From Prosthecobacter sp. (GTDB lineage: Bacteria; Verrucomicrobiota; Verrucomicrobiia; Verrucomicrobiales; Verrucomicrobiaceae): DNA of 64,000 bases. A program made the position numbers and the translations under genes. The notes below the pieces were generated by a model. It was not told the DNA's origin, did no database searches, and saw only the letters and a list, made by a program, of their open reading frames with translations. Shown here one piece after another: positions 43,575 to 52,860 of the stretch; the first letter of the stretch is position 1, and each line of letters opens with the position of its first letter. The stretch covers positions 62,001-126,000 of the forward strand of contig NZ_JAGRPF010000051.1 of NCBI RefSeq assembly GCF_020439865.1, written 5' to 3'.

Positions 43575-46500
43575 TCAACGGGCGGGTTCAAACATCGCGC
43601 TTTGCTCGTCGTCAGGATCGAGCGAGGCGGAAGTGGCTTTCTTGCTGGCAAGCAGGGCAAAGACGGCGGGCAGGAAGAACAGCGTGGCCACGGTGGCGAG
43701 CGCCAGTCCGCCCACGACGGCCCGGCCAAGCGGCGCGGTCTGACCCGCGCCGAGCGCGAGCGGCATCATGCCGGCGATCATGGCAAAGCTGGTCATCAAG
43801 ATCGGGCGCAGACGGCTGGTCGCGCCCTCGATCGCAGCAGCGCGACGATCTCCCTGTTTTTCGAGACGGGCACGATCCGCGAAAGTGACAAGCAGGATCG
43901 CGTTCGCCACGGCCACGCCGACGGCCATGATCGCTCCCATCGCAGACTGGATGTTGATCGTCGTGCCGGTGAAGAACAAAGCGAGCACCACACCGGCGAT
44001 GACGGCGGGCATCGTGGAAATGACGACGAGGGCGAGGCGCAGCGACTGGAAGTTCGCGCACAGCAGCAGGAAGATCACGACGATGGCGATGGCGAGGCCG
44101 CTGCTGAAGCCTTCGTAGAGCTGGTTGAACGGCACGACCTGTCCGCGCACATCGACCTTCGTTTTGCCGTCAGGGGCGGGACCCAGCTCTTCGATGGCCT
44201 TGCGCACCTTGGCGATGGCGCCGCCGAAGTCGATGTCGTGAATGTTCGCGGTGATGCTGACGACGCGCACGAGGTTGTAGCGCTCGTAGGTGCCGATGGT
44301 CGTGCCCTGTTCGATCTTCGCGAGATTGCGCATGAGCACCGTGCCGCCGTCCTTGCTGGTGACAGGGATGTTGCCCAGATCTTCGAGCGTCTGTGTGCGT
44401 TCTTCCGGAATCTGCACTGCGATGTTGAAGCTGATGCCCGTCTTCGGATCGGCCCAATAGACCGGTGTGGTGAATTTGCTCGAAGTCGTCGCGGCCACGA
44501 GGCTGCGCGTCACATCCTCGACATCCACGCCGAGCAAGCCGGCGCGTTCGCGGTCCACCTGCACGTTCACCGCGGGCGCATCGAGCGTCTGGGCGATCTG
44601 CGCATCGCGCAGGAACTCCAGCTCACCGAGCTTTGCGAGCAGCTTCTCCGCATGCGCTTTGCTGTCGGGCAGGCTCGGTCCGCTGACGACGATTTCCAAC
44701 GGCGTTGGCGAACCAAAGCTCATCACGCGGCTCACGATGTCGTTGGGCTCAAAGGACAGGCGCACCTCGGGCATGTCATGCGAGAGCACCTCGCGCAGCT
44801 TTTCCTGGAACGCGGGAATCTCGACGCCGGCCTCCGGTTTGAGCTGCACCGCCAGCCAGCCTTCTTCCGGACCGCCGTTCCAGAGATGGACGAGATTCAC
44901 GGGGAAGCTGGAGTTGTGCACGCCCACCATGCCGATGCTGATGGCGATGTTGTCCTTGCCGCCTGCCTCGTCGGCGATGGTTTTCAGAATGCGCTGCGCG
45001 ATCGCCTCCGTGCGTGCCACCTGCGTGCCGCTCGGTGCCCGGAAGCGCAGCGCGAACTGACCCGAGTCGGTGGCGGGGAAGATTTCCGCGCCGAGGAACG
45101 GGCCGAAGGTGACAATGATCAAGGCCGCGCCGCCGAGATAGGCCGGCACGAGGAGGAAGCGCATCGTCACCGCCGCCTGGACGAGGCCGCCATACATGCG
45201 GGCAAAGATGCCGGGCTTCTCTTCATGCCCTTGTTGCTTCTTCGGCAGCAGCCAGACCGACAGCACCGGCACCAGCGTGCTGGAAAGCAGGAAGGAGGCG
45301 AACATCGCAAAGCCCACCGCCAGCGCGAGCGGCACGAAGAGCGCCTTCGCCGCGCCGACCATGAAGAAGGCGGGAATGAAGACGGCCAGAATGCACAGCA
45401 TCGCCAGCAGGCGCGGCAGCGTGGTTTCGAGCGTGCCGTCGAGCGCGGCGCGGGCCAGCGGTTTGCCGCGCGTGAGATGCGTGTGGATGTTTTCCACGGT
45501 GACCGTCGCTTCATCGACGAGGATGCCGACGGCGAGCGCCATGCCGCCGAGCGTCATGAGATGGATGTTCTCGCCGGTGATCCACAGACCGAACGCCGAG
45601 GCCAGCAGCGCGAGGGGAATGTTGATCACGACGATGAAGGCCGTGCGCAGGTCGCGCAGGAACAGCAGCACCATCAAGCCGGTCAGCATCGCCCCCAGTC
45701 CGCCTTCCTTGAGCAGGTCGCGGATCGTGCGGTTCACGACCGGCGTCTGGTCGAACTCAAAGCTCACCTTGATGCCGTCGGGCAGCAGCTTCTGAAATTC
45801 CGGGATCGCCGCGCGCACCTTCTTCACGACTTCCAGGGTCGAGGCCTCGGCGCGTTTCGTGACGGGCAGATAGACGGTGCGGTTGCCGTTGGCCAGCGCG
45901 AAGGAAGTGGTCACGTCGGCGGAGTCGGAGACGGCGGCCACATCGCGGATGAAGACGGCGCCCTTGTCGGTGCGGCGCAGCGGGATGGCCTCGAGGTCCT
46001 TGATGTTCGTCACGATCGCGTTGGTCGGCACGATGGGGTACTTGCCGTCGAGGTTCATGTTGCCGGAAGGGCTGATCGGATTGCCCCGCGCGATGGCGCC
46101 GACGATCTCGTCCGGCGAGAGGCCGTAGCTGCGCATGCGGTCCGGGTTCACATTCACCACGATCGCACGCGAGCTGCCGCCGAAGGGCGGAGGGGCGGAC
46201 ACGCCCGGCAGCGTGGCAAAGGCCGGACGCACCTTGTTCAGCGCCTGGTCCTGCATCTGATTCAGCGTGATGTTCGGATCATCGGTCGAGAAGACGAGAT
46301 GCCCAACCGCCACGCTGCCCGCGTCAAAGCGCATGATGAAGGGCGCCACCGTGCCCGGCGGCATGAAGGCGCGGGAGCGGTTCACCTGCGCCACCGTCTC
46401 CGACATCGCCTGGCTCATGTCCGTGCCGGGATGAAACTGCAGCTTCATGATCGACGCACCCTGGATCGACTTCGACTCCACGTGCTCGATGTTCGAGATG

Positions 46501-46718
46501 TAGAGGAAGTGGTACTCGTAGCGGTAGGTCAGGTAGCCCTCCATCTGCAGCGGGTCCATGCCGCCAAACGGCTGCGCCACGTAGATCGTCGGGATGCCCA
46601 GCGGCGGGAAGATGTCCCGCGTCATCCGCTGCAATCCCAGCCACGCACCCAGACACACCGCCACGACAGCAACCAGAACAGACCAGGGGTGGCGAAGGGC
46701 GAATCGGGCGAGGGACAT
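43575..46718 (-). CDS. Efflux RND transporter permease
   Basis: A 1,047-residue RND permease. The first span begins HPWSVLVAVVAVCLGAWLGL, and the porter domains contain PTIYVAQPFGGMDPLQMEGY, a form seen in the CzcA/HAE-like branch of acidobacteria and Verrucomicrobia rather than classic AcrB. The proton-relay helix is GGMALAVGILVDEATVTVEN, and the second half has GAIMAVGVAVANAILLVTFA. The central region of the second loop (SFGSPTPLEIVVSGPSLPDS) matches RND porter subdomains. Substrate is unknown. Together with the adaptor, TolC and the PadR-type regulator it forms a complete, locally controlled tripartite pump. Confidence 0.95.
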   Translation of the reverse strand: MSLARFALRHPWSVLVAVVAVCLGAWLGLQRMTRDIFPPLGIPTIYVAQPFGGMDPLQMEGYLTYRYEYHFLYISNIEHVESKSIQGASIMKLQFHPGTDMSQAMSETVAQVNRSRAFMPPGTVAPFIMRFDAGSVAVGHLVFSTDDPNITLNQMQDQALNKVRPAFATLPGVSAPPPFGGSSRAIVVNVNPDRMRSYGLSPDEIVGAIARGNPISPSGNMNLDGKYPIVPTNAIVTNIKDLEAIPLRRTDKGAVFIRDVAAVSDSADVTTSFALANGNRTVYLPVTKRAEASTLEVVKKVRAAIPEFQKLLPDGIKVSFEFDQTPVVNRTIRDLLKEGGLGAMLTGLMVLLFLRDLRTAFIVVINIPLALLASAFGLWITGENIHLMTLGGMALAVGILVDEATVTVENIHTHLTRGKPLARAALDGTLETTLPRLLAMLCILAVFIPAFFMVGAAKALFVPLALAVGFAMFASFLLSSTLVPVLSVWLLPKKQQGHEEKPGIFARMYGGLVQAAVTMRFLLVPAYLGGAALIIVTFGPFLGAEIFPATDSGQFALRFRAPSGTQVARTEAIAQRILKTIADEAGGKDNIAISIGMVGVHNSSFPVNLVHLWNGGPEEGWLAVQLKPEAGVEIPAFQEKLREVLSHDMPEVRLSFEPNDIVSRVMSFGSPTPLEIVVSGPSLPDSKAHAEKLLAKLGELEFLRDAQIAQTLDAPAVNVQVDRERAGLLGVDVEDVTRSLVAATTSSKFTTPVYWADPKTGISFNIAVQIPEERTQTLEDLGNIPVTSKDGGTVLMRNLAKIEQGTTIGTYERYNLVRVVSITANIHDIDFGGAIAKVRKAIEELGPAPDGKTKVDVRGQVVPFNQLYEGFSSGLAIAIVVIFLLLCANFQSLRLALVVISTMPAVIAGVVLALFFTGTTINIQSAMGAIMAVGVAVANAILLVTFADRARLEKQGDRRAAAIEGATSRLRPILMTSFAMIAGMMPLALGAGQTAPLGRAVVGGLALATVATLFFLPAVFALLASKKATSASLDPDDEQSAMFEPAR

Positions 46719-46763
46719 GCGGGAGAGTGACAGAGGAGGGAACGGCCGGAAATCGGGAGGCGA

Positions 46764-46778
46764 TTACGGGCACCGTAA
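46764..46778. promoter_or_regulatory. Inverted repeat between PadR gene and RND permease (possible operator)
   Basis: TTACGG-GCA-CCGTAA is a perfect 6-bp inverted repeat 46 nt upstream of the permease start. It could be an operator for the PadR-family protein encoded just upstream or a processing hairpin in a common mRNA. It does not match the classic ATGT-N8-ACAT PadR site. Confidence 0.3.
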
Positions 46779-46842
46779 ACGGTCTCCGGACAAGTTCTTT
46801 CCTCGAAAAATGCTGCCTTTTACCCTGCCAATTCGGATACGA

Positions 46843-47160
46843 TCAGGCCTTCCCTACTTCGACGCCGAGCTCCTTGAGCTGTTTCTGAACGATCTTCAAC
46901 ACAGCGCGACCTTCCTTGGTGATCTTGTAAGAACGCGGAGCCTTGGGCCCACGCGATTCGTCGGCGGTGGAGGTGAGCCAGCCGTTGGTCTCCATGCGCT
47001 TGAGCAAGGGATAAAGCGTGCCGGGGCTGACATCGTAGCCGTGGTGTTTCAGTTCCTTCAGCATCCACTGGCCGATGACCTCACCTTCGGCGGCGTGATG
47101 CAGAACATGCACCTTCCAGAAGGAGAGCAGGATTTCGCGGTTGATGAGCTTGAGGTCCAA
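46843..47160 (-). CDS. PadR family transcriptional regulator
   Basis: A 105-residue winged-helix repressor of the PadR type. I place the start at TTG 47160 (MDLKLINREILLSFWKVHVL), where relatives usually begin; the only in-frame ATG is far upstream (47283), and its extra residues (Cys/Arg-rich) look non-coding. The winged helix is clear: LHHAAEGEVIGQWMLKELKH, then DVSPGTLYPLLKRMETNGWL, and a wing with GPKAPRSYKITKEGRAVL. It should bind upstream of the efflux operon and respond to a small hydrophobic ligand or drug. No Shine-Dalgarno sequence is apparent before the TTG codon. Confidence 0.85.
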   Translation of the reverse strand: MDLKLINREILLSFWKVHVLHHAAEGEVIGQWMLKELKHHGYDVSPGTLYPLLKRMETNGWLTSTADESRGPKAPRSYKITKEGRAVLKIVQKQLKELGVEVGKA

Positions 47161-47283
47161 GGCGGCAGATGGCTGGGATTTCGTCCGACAGGATGCGGCG
47201 TGTTTGCATAAATTCAAACAACGCTTTGCGTGGCATCGAGCTGTCCATGACCTGGGCTCATAATCAGTGATGACTGGCGACAC

Positions 47284-49722
47284 CTATGGCTGCCAGATGC
47301 CGTCATCGTACCATTCTTTGCAGACGAGCTTCACTATGGTGGCGGTTTGTTCATAGGAGCGCCACAGCGGCATGCGAAGGGTGTGGGCCAGCGTGTGGTC
47401 GTAGGCGGCGAAGAGATGGCGCATGGTGGCGTGGTGTCGCCGCGCATAGATGGGGAAGCAGACAAGATGGCCGCTCTCGGCGATGGCGACGAGCTGTCGC
47501 GCCCAGACACGACCTTGTGCGTCGCGGGCGTAGAGCACGCGCTTGTTTGCATCAAGCGCGTTGGCCACGGTGGAGAAGCTGTTGAAGCTGCCTGCACTGA
47601 GACAGGTGCCGAAGTCCGTGCCCATGCGAAGGATGGCCTGCAGATCGTCCTCCGGGCCGAGGTGCACGGGACCGATGTCCGGCACATCGCGCTCGATGAA
47701 GAAGCCTTGGGTCCACGCCTCCGCGCTCGGTTGTGGCAGACGCAGGAGCCACTGCTGGTTCGCCGGATGCGAGAGTGACCACTCGCGTGTGGCCCGCCGC
47801 TCAGCGCATGCACGCAGAAGCCGGCGGAACGGGCGGCGGTTCTCCTCACCCGCCGCGGCGGCGACGCGCAATGTATGGGTGACGACGCCTTCTTCATCGA
47901 GCATGGGGAAGCGGCGGCGCAGCGCCCATTCGGCGAGATCATCAAGCACGGCAAGGCGCAGCCGGTGGATGTTGCGCGCCAGTTCTTCCATGTAATGTGC
48001 TTTCACATGCTCTGGAAGTTTTGCGGCAGAGCGCAGCTTGTCAGGCACGCCTGGAAAGCGAGGATGCGAGGACTGGATGGTGTCCACCAGCACGATGAGG
48101 TGTGATAAGGGCGTGGTGGCGATGTCACAAGTCGTCAGCGGATGCTCGCGGAAGGCGACACAGAGGACCTCGCGCTCACGCCAGTCGAGCTCGCCGACGC
48201 GACGCATGGTGCGCGCCCACTCGAGTGGTGAAGCCAGCAGCATGCCGGTGATGCAGCCGACGGGGAGGTTCTTCATCTGGTAGATTCCGTTGACGGCGTT
48301 GTTTCGCGAGGACCAGCCGACCAGAGCGGGCTGCATCTGACGCCATGCCTTCTCCGGCACGCGCAGCAGCGCTTCATCCTCCTCTTCTTCAATGCGAGCC
48401 CAGATGGCTTCGATCATTGGTGGAATGTCATCGCCAGGATGTTTTTCGAACTCGCGTGCGCGCGCCAGCCAGCGCAGCAACTGGCTGACCGAGTGCCCAG
48501 TCATGGCAATGTGCTCGGGGTACACGCGCCAGGCGTCGATGAAGTCCATGGTGAGTTTGCGCTTTGCGCGCGGTGTGGACTCGATCTCTCGCAACGTGTC
48601 ATCCCAGCGGTCGAGCCAGTTCGTCCACTTGCGCGCCACCTTGCCGCGCTTGCGCTCAAGATGGCGCAATGCGTCGAGGATGCCTTCGACGACGATCTTT
48701 TCACGAGGATGGGCAAACAGGCGCTGGATGGCCGAGGACCATTCCTTCAGTCCTGTGGCCTGCTTCCAGATCTGTTCCGGGCGGCGCAGCCCCTTGCGGG
48801 CAGCGCATTGCAAAACGAAACGAAGCTGACGCCGCCGCGGTTCATGAACCGGGCGTGCTTGCGTTTGAAACTCCAGCTTCCACTGCTTGTGGTAACGAAG
48901 CGCATGCGCGAGGAAGCGCGGCGTGCAGCCGTTGGCGAGGCTGAGGAGACAGGTCCTTGCTGTTCGAGTATAATCCGCAGGGCGTGTGATGTGGCGCAGT
49001 GTCTCGAGCAAACGATGCATGTCCGCATGCGCTGATCGCAGATGCTGCCGCGTCTCCACCAGCGTCCGCAGAAGTGGAAGCTGGAATGCGTGAGGCTGTC
49101 GTGAGAGCAACAGCAGCCACTCGTGATCGCCGTCGTGTAACAATGTGGCGATGAGAGCCTCGCGGTCCGGTTCGAAGCCGCGGTTCAGGTTTGCCGTGGC
49201 TGCTTCCAGCGTCGCATGCCATGGCAGGCTTCGCGTTCTCAACCAGGGAAGCCACAGAAATGTAGTGCTGGCGGACGCAAATGGCACGTCCGCGGATTCA
49301 CAAGCGTGAGGGAATTCCTGTGAGAGCAGTCGCATGGCGGCACGTCGATGAGGCGCCAGAAGGAGTGTGAGTTTTTTGCGCGTTTCGGGATCGCCAAGCC
49401 ACGGACGCACGTCGCGGCCGCACCATCGCTCTGGCAACGGGTGCGTTGGGCGCGTCGCATCTGCAGGGAGCGCGTTGAGAGCGATGATCACGTCTGCCAG
49501 CATGCGCGGCGAGTGCGAGGCGCAAGCGAGGCGCTGCCATGCTGCATTGAGATGGACGAAGGTGTGCAATTGCTCGCACGGTTCGGATTTGACGCGCCAG
49601 CCGCTGTCGGTGGAACCGCAAGGGCATGCGGCGCGCATGTGCTGTGCGGCAGGAAGCTGCTCCAGCCGCAAAAACACGATTCGTCCCGCATGCAGACGCA
49701 GCGGGAGGTGCATGAGATTCAT
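47284..49722 (-). CDS. Large protein of unknown function (orphan)
   Basis: An 812-residue protein with no signal peptide or membrane span, so presumably cytoplasmic. The N-terminus has a possible zinc site (ACPCGSTDSGWRVKSEPCE, residues 32-50). The middle is Arg/Trp/His-rich and mostly helical, with repeated pieces such as WSSAIQRLFAHPREKIVVEG and WTNWLDRWDDTLREIEST. The last 125 residues look like a separate, more conserved-looking domain (LQAILRMGTDFGTCLSAGSF, then ANALDANKRVLYARDAQGRV) with a faint likeness to PcfJ-type domains of mobile-element proteins. I cannot name the family. It has a 3' stop immediately before the PadR upstream region, and a 300-bp gap on its 5' side. Confidence 0.75.
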   Translation of the reverse strand: MNLMHLPLRLHAGRIVFLRLEQLPAAQHMRAACPCGSTDSGWRVKSEPCEQLHTFVHLNAAWQRLACASHSPRMLADVIIALNALPADATRPTHPLPERWCGRDVRPWLGDPETRKKLTLLLAPHRRAAMRLLSQEFPHACESADVPFASASTTFLWLPWLRTRSLPWHATLEAATANLNRGFEPDREALIATLLHDGDHEWLLLLSRQPHAFQLPLLRTLVETRQHLRSAHADMHRLLETLRHITRPADYTRTARTCLLSLANGCTPRFLAHALRYHKQWKLEFQTQARPVHEPRRRQLRFVLQCAARKGLRRPEQIWKQATGLKEWSSAIQRLFAHPREKIVVEGILDALRHLERKRGKVARKWTNWLDRWDDTLREIESTPRAKRKLTMDFIDAWRVYPEHIAMTGHSVSQLLRWLARAREFEKHPGDDIPPMIEAIWARIEEEEDEALLRVPEKAWRQMQPALVGWSSRNNAVNGIYQMKNLPVGCITGMLLASPLEWARTMRRVGELDWREREVLCVAFREHPLTTCDIATTPLSHLIVLVDTIQSSHPRFPGVPDKLRSAAKLPEHVKAHYMEELARNIHRLRLAVLDDLAEWALRRRFPMLDEEGVVTHTLRVAAAAGEENRRPFRRLLRACAERRATREWSLSHPANQQWLLRLPQPSAEAWTQGFFIERDVPDIGPVHLGPEDDLQAILRMGTDFGTCLSAGSFNSFSTVANALDANKRVLYARDAQGRVWARQLVAIAESGHLVCFPIYARRHHATMRHLFAAYDHTLAHTLRMPLWRSYEQTATIVKLVCKEWYDDGIWQP

Positions 49723-50021
49723 GAAAAGATGAGGGCGCGATTTGCCACAATCAATGCGCCGTCCGTGCTTGGTGAATCGCGTGGAAAGGAACGCGGGCGG
49801 CGGTGCGGGATCGGAGATGCGCGTGCGCCTTGCCGGGATGAGATCAACTCAAGGCCGCAGTCAGTTGCGGCGGTATGCGCCGCGCATGTCCATAAAAGTT
49901 CAGGCAACCTTCGTTATGAGGCCGCCCACGCTGCAAGAAAACTGGTTTGCACGGTGAACATGGCGCGATGTGTAGCTCCAACGCGTCGATTGGCAAGCTC
50001 TGATTGCACCTACCGTATGAA
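49723..50021. other. Intergenic region, no gene seen
   Basis: Just under 300 bases between the start of the 812-residue gene and the stop of the cytochrome/DUF1549 gene, both on the minus strand. It must hold the former's promoter; I found no clear -35/-10 or -24/-12 match. Short inverted repeats (for example GCCGCA/TGCGGC near 49853-49870) are present but lack a T-run and are not convincing terminators. Confidence 0.4.
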
Positions 50022-52793
50022 TCAGCGCAGGTAGATGAACTCGTTGCTCATCATGAGCGCCTGGCAGAGGAGGGACCAGACTTCCTGCTCGCGTTTGGTG
50101 GAGTCCTGCTGGCTGGAGTTCAGCGCGGCGTCGGTGGTGATGAGGTAGTTCTGCGCGCGGCGGAGGTCGTCGTCGTTGGCTTCGCGGGCGAAGGCGAGGC
50201 GGTAGGCGGCGCGGAGGCGGGTGGCGGTGTCGTCGGAGAGCTTGAACAGGCGCGCGGCGAAGTCCTTCGCGGCGTTGGTGGCGAGGTCGCTGTTCATGAG
50301 CAGCAGCGCCTGCGGGGAGACGACGGAGCTGTGGCGCAGGCCGGTGGAGGTGGCGGGATCGGGATAGTCGAACTGCTGGAAGAGGTCGTAGAGATTGTTG
50401 CGGATGATGGGCAGATAGAGCGCGCGGCGCGTGCTGCCGTAGGTGGTGAAGTCCTTGGAGGTGTGATTGAAGACGAACTCGCGATTGCGGCGCGGGATGG
50501 TCTTGCCGCCGAAGGTGGTGTCGAGACTGCCGGCGACGGCGAGCAGCGTGTCGCGGATTTCCTCGGCTTCGAGCCGACGCACGGGGAAGTGATGCAGCAG
50601 CAGGTTTTCAGGATCAACTTCCGCGGCGCTGGCATCGACGGCGGAGCTTTGCTGATAGACCTGCGAGGTCATGATGAGACGGTGCATGTCCTTGAAGCTC
50701 CAGCCGTTGCTGGTGAACCAGCGGGCGAGCCAGTCGAGCAGTTCCGGGTGCGTGGGCTTCTGGCCGAGGAGGCCGAAGTTGTCCGTGGTGGGGACGATGC
50801 CTTGATGGAAATGCCAGGACCAGATGCGGTTGGCGATGACGCGCGAGGTGAGGGGATGCTCCGGACTGGCGAGCCAGCGGGCGAGCTCCATGCGGCCGCT
50901 CTGCCCGGCGGGGAACTGCGGTTTCGATTTGAGCGAGGCCTCGACGACCTGGATGAAGCCGCGCTTCACCGGCTTGCCGAGGGCGAGGTGGTTGCCGCGG
51001 ATGTGGATGGGAAGTTCGTTGAGAATCTTCGGCGCTTCGGATACGGCGAGTGCGGTGGGCAGGTCGGGCAGGTTGCTCTCGGTGGACATCATCGTGTCCT
51101 TCAGCGAGCGGACCTTGTCGGCGACGTCCTTCGAGTAGAGCACGATGGGCTCGGGCGGCAGGGCGAGGAAGCCGGCGGTCTTGTCGAGTTCGGCGCGGGC
51201 CTGATGCAAAAGCGAGTCCTCGACCTTTTCCTTCGGGTTGATTTTGATCTTCTCGGCGGCGGCAAAGATGGCGGTGAAGTAGTCGCGCAGGTTCGTCGCG
51301 GTGCCGCTGGCGCGCATCGCATCCTGCCAGGGATTGAAGAGCGGCAGGTTCTCGTTGGCGGCGAGATAGACGCGGCAGTTCAGCAGGATGTGCGCACGCA
51401 GGCCGTGCTTCGCAGCGACCGGTTTGACACTGCTCAAGGTCGGCGTGGCGGGCAGCTCGCAGGCGGCCATGAGGTAGTCCACCGCATGATCGCGCGCTTC
51501 TTTGCGCAGGGCGGCATTGGCCTCGCCTTCGGCTTTCGAAACGGCGCTCTTCTGCTCTTTGAGGATGCGTTCGGAAGATTTCACCGCGGCGAAGTCTTCG
51601 AAGGAACCCATGGGCGCCTCATACGCGGTGCTGAGCGCGCCGATGCGGTCCACGCTGAAGCTCTGCGTGCTTTTGAAGATGGCGGCGAGCGCGTAGTAGT
51701 CGTCCTGCGGGATGGGATCGAACTTGTGATCGTGGCAGCGCACGCAACCGAGCGTCATGCCCATGAAGGCGCGGCCCATGACGTCGATCTGCTCGTCGAT
51801 GACATCCATGGCGAGCTTGTCCTTGTCCGGTTCGGCGAGAACCTTGGCACCGAGATTGAGGAAGGCGGTGGCGGTCACGTGTTCCTGACGTGCGGGGATG
51901 TCCTTCGCCTGCATCAGATCGCCGGCGAGCTGCTCGATGAGCAGTTGATCGAAAGGCTTGTCCGCATTGAAGGACTTCACGACGTAGTCGCGGTAACGCC
52001 AGGCGGTGCCGAGCGCGATGTTTTCATCGAGCCCGTTCGAATCCGAGTAGCGCGCGACATCGAGCCAGTGGCGTCCCCATTTCTCACCGTAGTGCGGCGA
52101 AAGCAGCAGGCGGTCGATGACTTTCGCGAACGCATTGGGCGAACTGTCAGCGAGGAAGGCATCGACTTCGTCAGGCGTCGGCGGCAGGCCGGTGAGGTCG
52201 AAGGTGGCGCGGCGGATGAGCGTGCGCTTGTCCGCCTGCGGGGCGAGCGAGAGACCCTTCTCGGCAAGCTTCGCACTGATGAAGGCGTCGATGGGATTCT
52301 TCGCTTTCACCGCGGGGACGGCGGGCTTGGAGATCGGACGGAAGGCCCAGTGCTTGCTGCCTTCCTTGATGTCGATCACGCGAGGTGCGGCGTGTTTGGC
52401 ATCGGCCACGGCCTCCCGCGGATCCGGCGCGCCCATTTGCACCCATTCTTCGAGCGCCTTCACTTCGGCGGCAGGAAGCGCACCCTTCGGCGGCATCTGC
52501 AGGTCCTCGTTTTTGTAGCGGACGGATTCAATGATGTGGCTCTTGTCCGGATTGCCGGCGACGAGCGCGGGGCCGGTGTCGCCGCCTTTGAGGATGGCCT
52601 CGCGCGAATCGATGAGCAGGCCGCCCTTGCTCTTGCCCGACTCGACGGAATGGCATTCGTAGCAGCGCTTGATGAGGATGGGGCGGATCGTCTTCTCGAA
52701 GAACGCGATCTTCGCGTCGTCCGCAGGCGCGGCGGCGCCCGCGATGCCGGCATGCAGCGCAAGGGTCACGGAAATGAACGCGGGGGCCTTCAT
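50022..52793 (-). CDS. Exported c-type cytochrome / DUF1549 / DUF1553 protein
   Basis: A 923-residue protein with a Sec signal (MKAPAFISVTLALHAGIAGA), start at ATG 52793. The N-domain is a planctomycete-type cytochrome c with heme site CYECH (residues 44-48) and a likely axial Met in LQMPPKG. Residues about 168-370 are DUF1549 (LIRRATFDLTGLPPTPDEVD, GEKWGRHWLDVARYSDSNGL), and residues about 630-905 are DUF1553 (LTSRVIANRIWSWHFHQGIV, NGWSFKDMHRLIMTSQVYQQ). These are very common in Planctomycetes and Verrucomicrobia, usually followed by a DUF1501 Tat protein; here no DUF1501 gene follows. The role is unknown, and a link to sulfated-polysaccharide breakdown has been suggested for the group. It is divergent from the M20 peptidase gene. 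Confidence 0.95.
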   Translation of the reverse strand: MKAPAFISVTLALHAGIAGAAAPADDAKIAFFEKTIRPILIKRCYECHSVESGKSKGGLLIDSREAILKGGDTGPALVAGNPDKSHIIESVRYKNEDLQMPPKGALPAAEVKALEEWVQMGAPDPREAVADAKHAAPRVIDIKEGSKHWAFRPISKPAVPAVKAKNPIDAFISAKLAEKGLSLAPQADKRTLIRRATFDLTGLPPTPDEVDAFLADSSPNAFAKVIDRLLLSPHYGEKWGRHWLDVARYSDSNGLDENIALGTAWRYRDYVVKSFNADKPFDQLLIEQLAGDLMQAKDIPARQEHVTATAFLNLGAKVLAEPDKDKLAMDVIDEQIDVMGRAFMGMTLGCVRCHDHKFDPIPQDDYYALAAIFKSTQSFSVDRIGALSTAYEAPMGSFEDFAAVKSSERILKEQKSAVSKAEGEANAALRKEARDHAVDYLMAACELPATPTLSSVKPVAAKHGLRAHILLNCRVYLAANENLPLFNPWQDAMRASGTATNLRDYFTAIFAAAEKIKINPKEKVEDSLLHQARAELDKTAGFLALPPEPIVLYSKDVADKVRSLKDTMMSTESNLPDLPTALAVSEAPKILNELPIHIRGNHLALGKPVKRGFIQVVEASLKSKPQFPAGQSGRMELARWLASPEHPLTSRVIANRIWSWHFHQGIVPTTDNFGLLGQKPTHPELLDWLARWFTSNGWSFKDMHRLIMTSQVYQQSSAVDASAAEVDPENLLLHHFPVRRLEAEEIRDTLLAVAGSLDTTFGGKTIPRRNREFVFNHTSKDFTTYGSTRRALYLPIIRNNLYDLFQQFDYPDPATSTGLRHSSVVSPQALLLMNSDLATNAAKDFAARLFKLSDDTATRLRAAYRLAFAREANDDDLRRAQNYLITTDAALNSSQQDSTKREQEVWSLLCQALMMSNEFIYLR

Positions 52794-52860
52794 GTGTTGG
52801 GAAAAATACGCCGGGCGACGGGCCTTCTTGCCGTCACGAGGACGCCGGCTAGGCTGGGGC

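Noticed and set aside
42543-46730. 1,395-codon plus-strand frame opposite the RND pump operon
   Set aside because: His/Arg/Gly-rich sequence with no recognisable fold, fully antisense to three confident efflux genes.
47161-47283. Extended PadR start at ATG 47283
   Set aside because: Extra 41 residues are Cys/Arg/Ser-rich and unlike any PadR N-terminus; TTG at 47160 fits the family.
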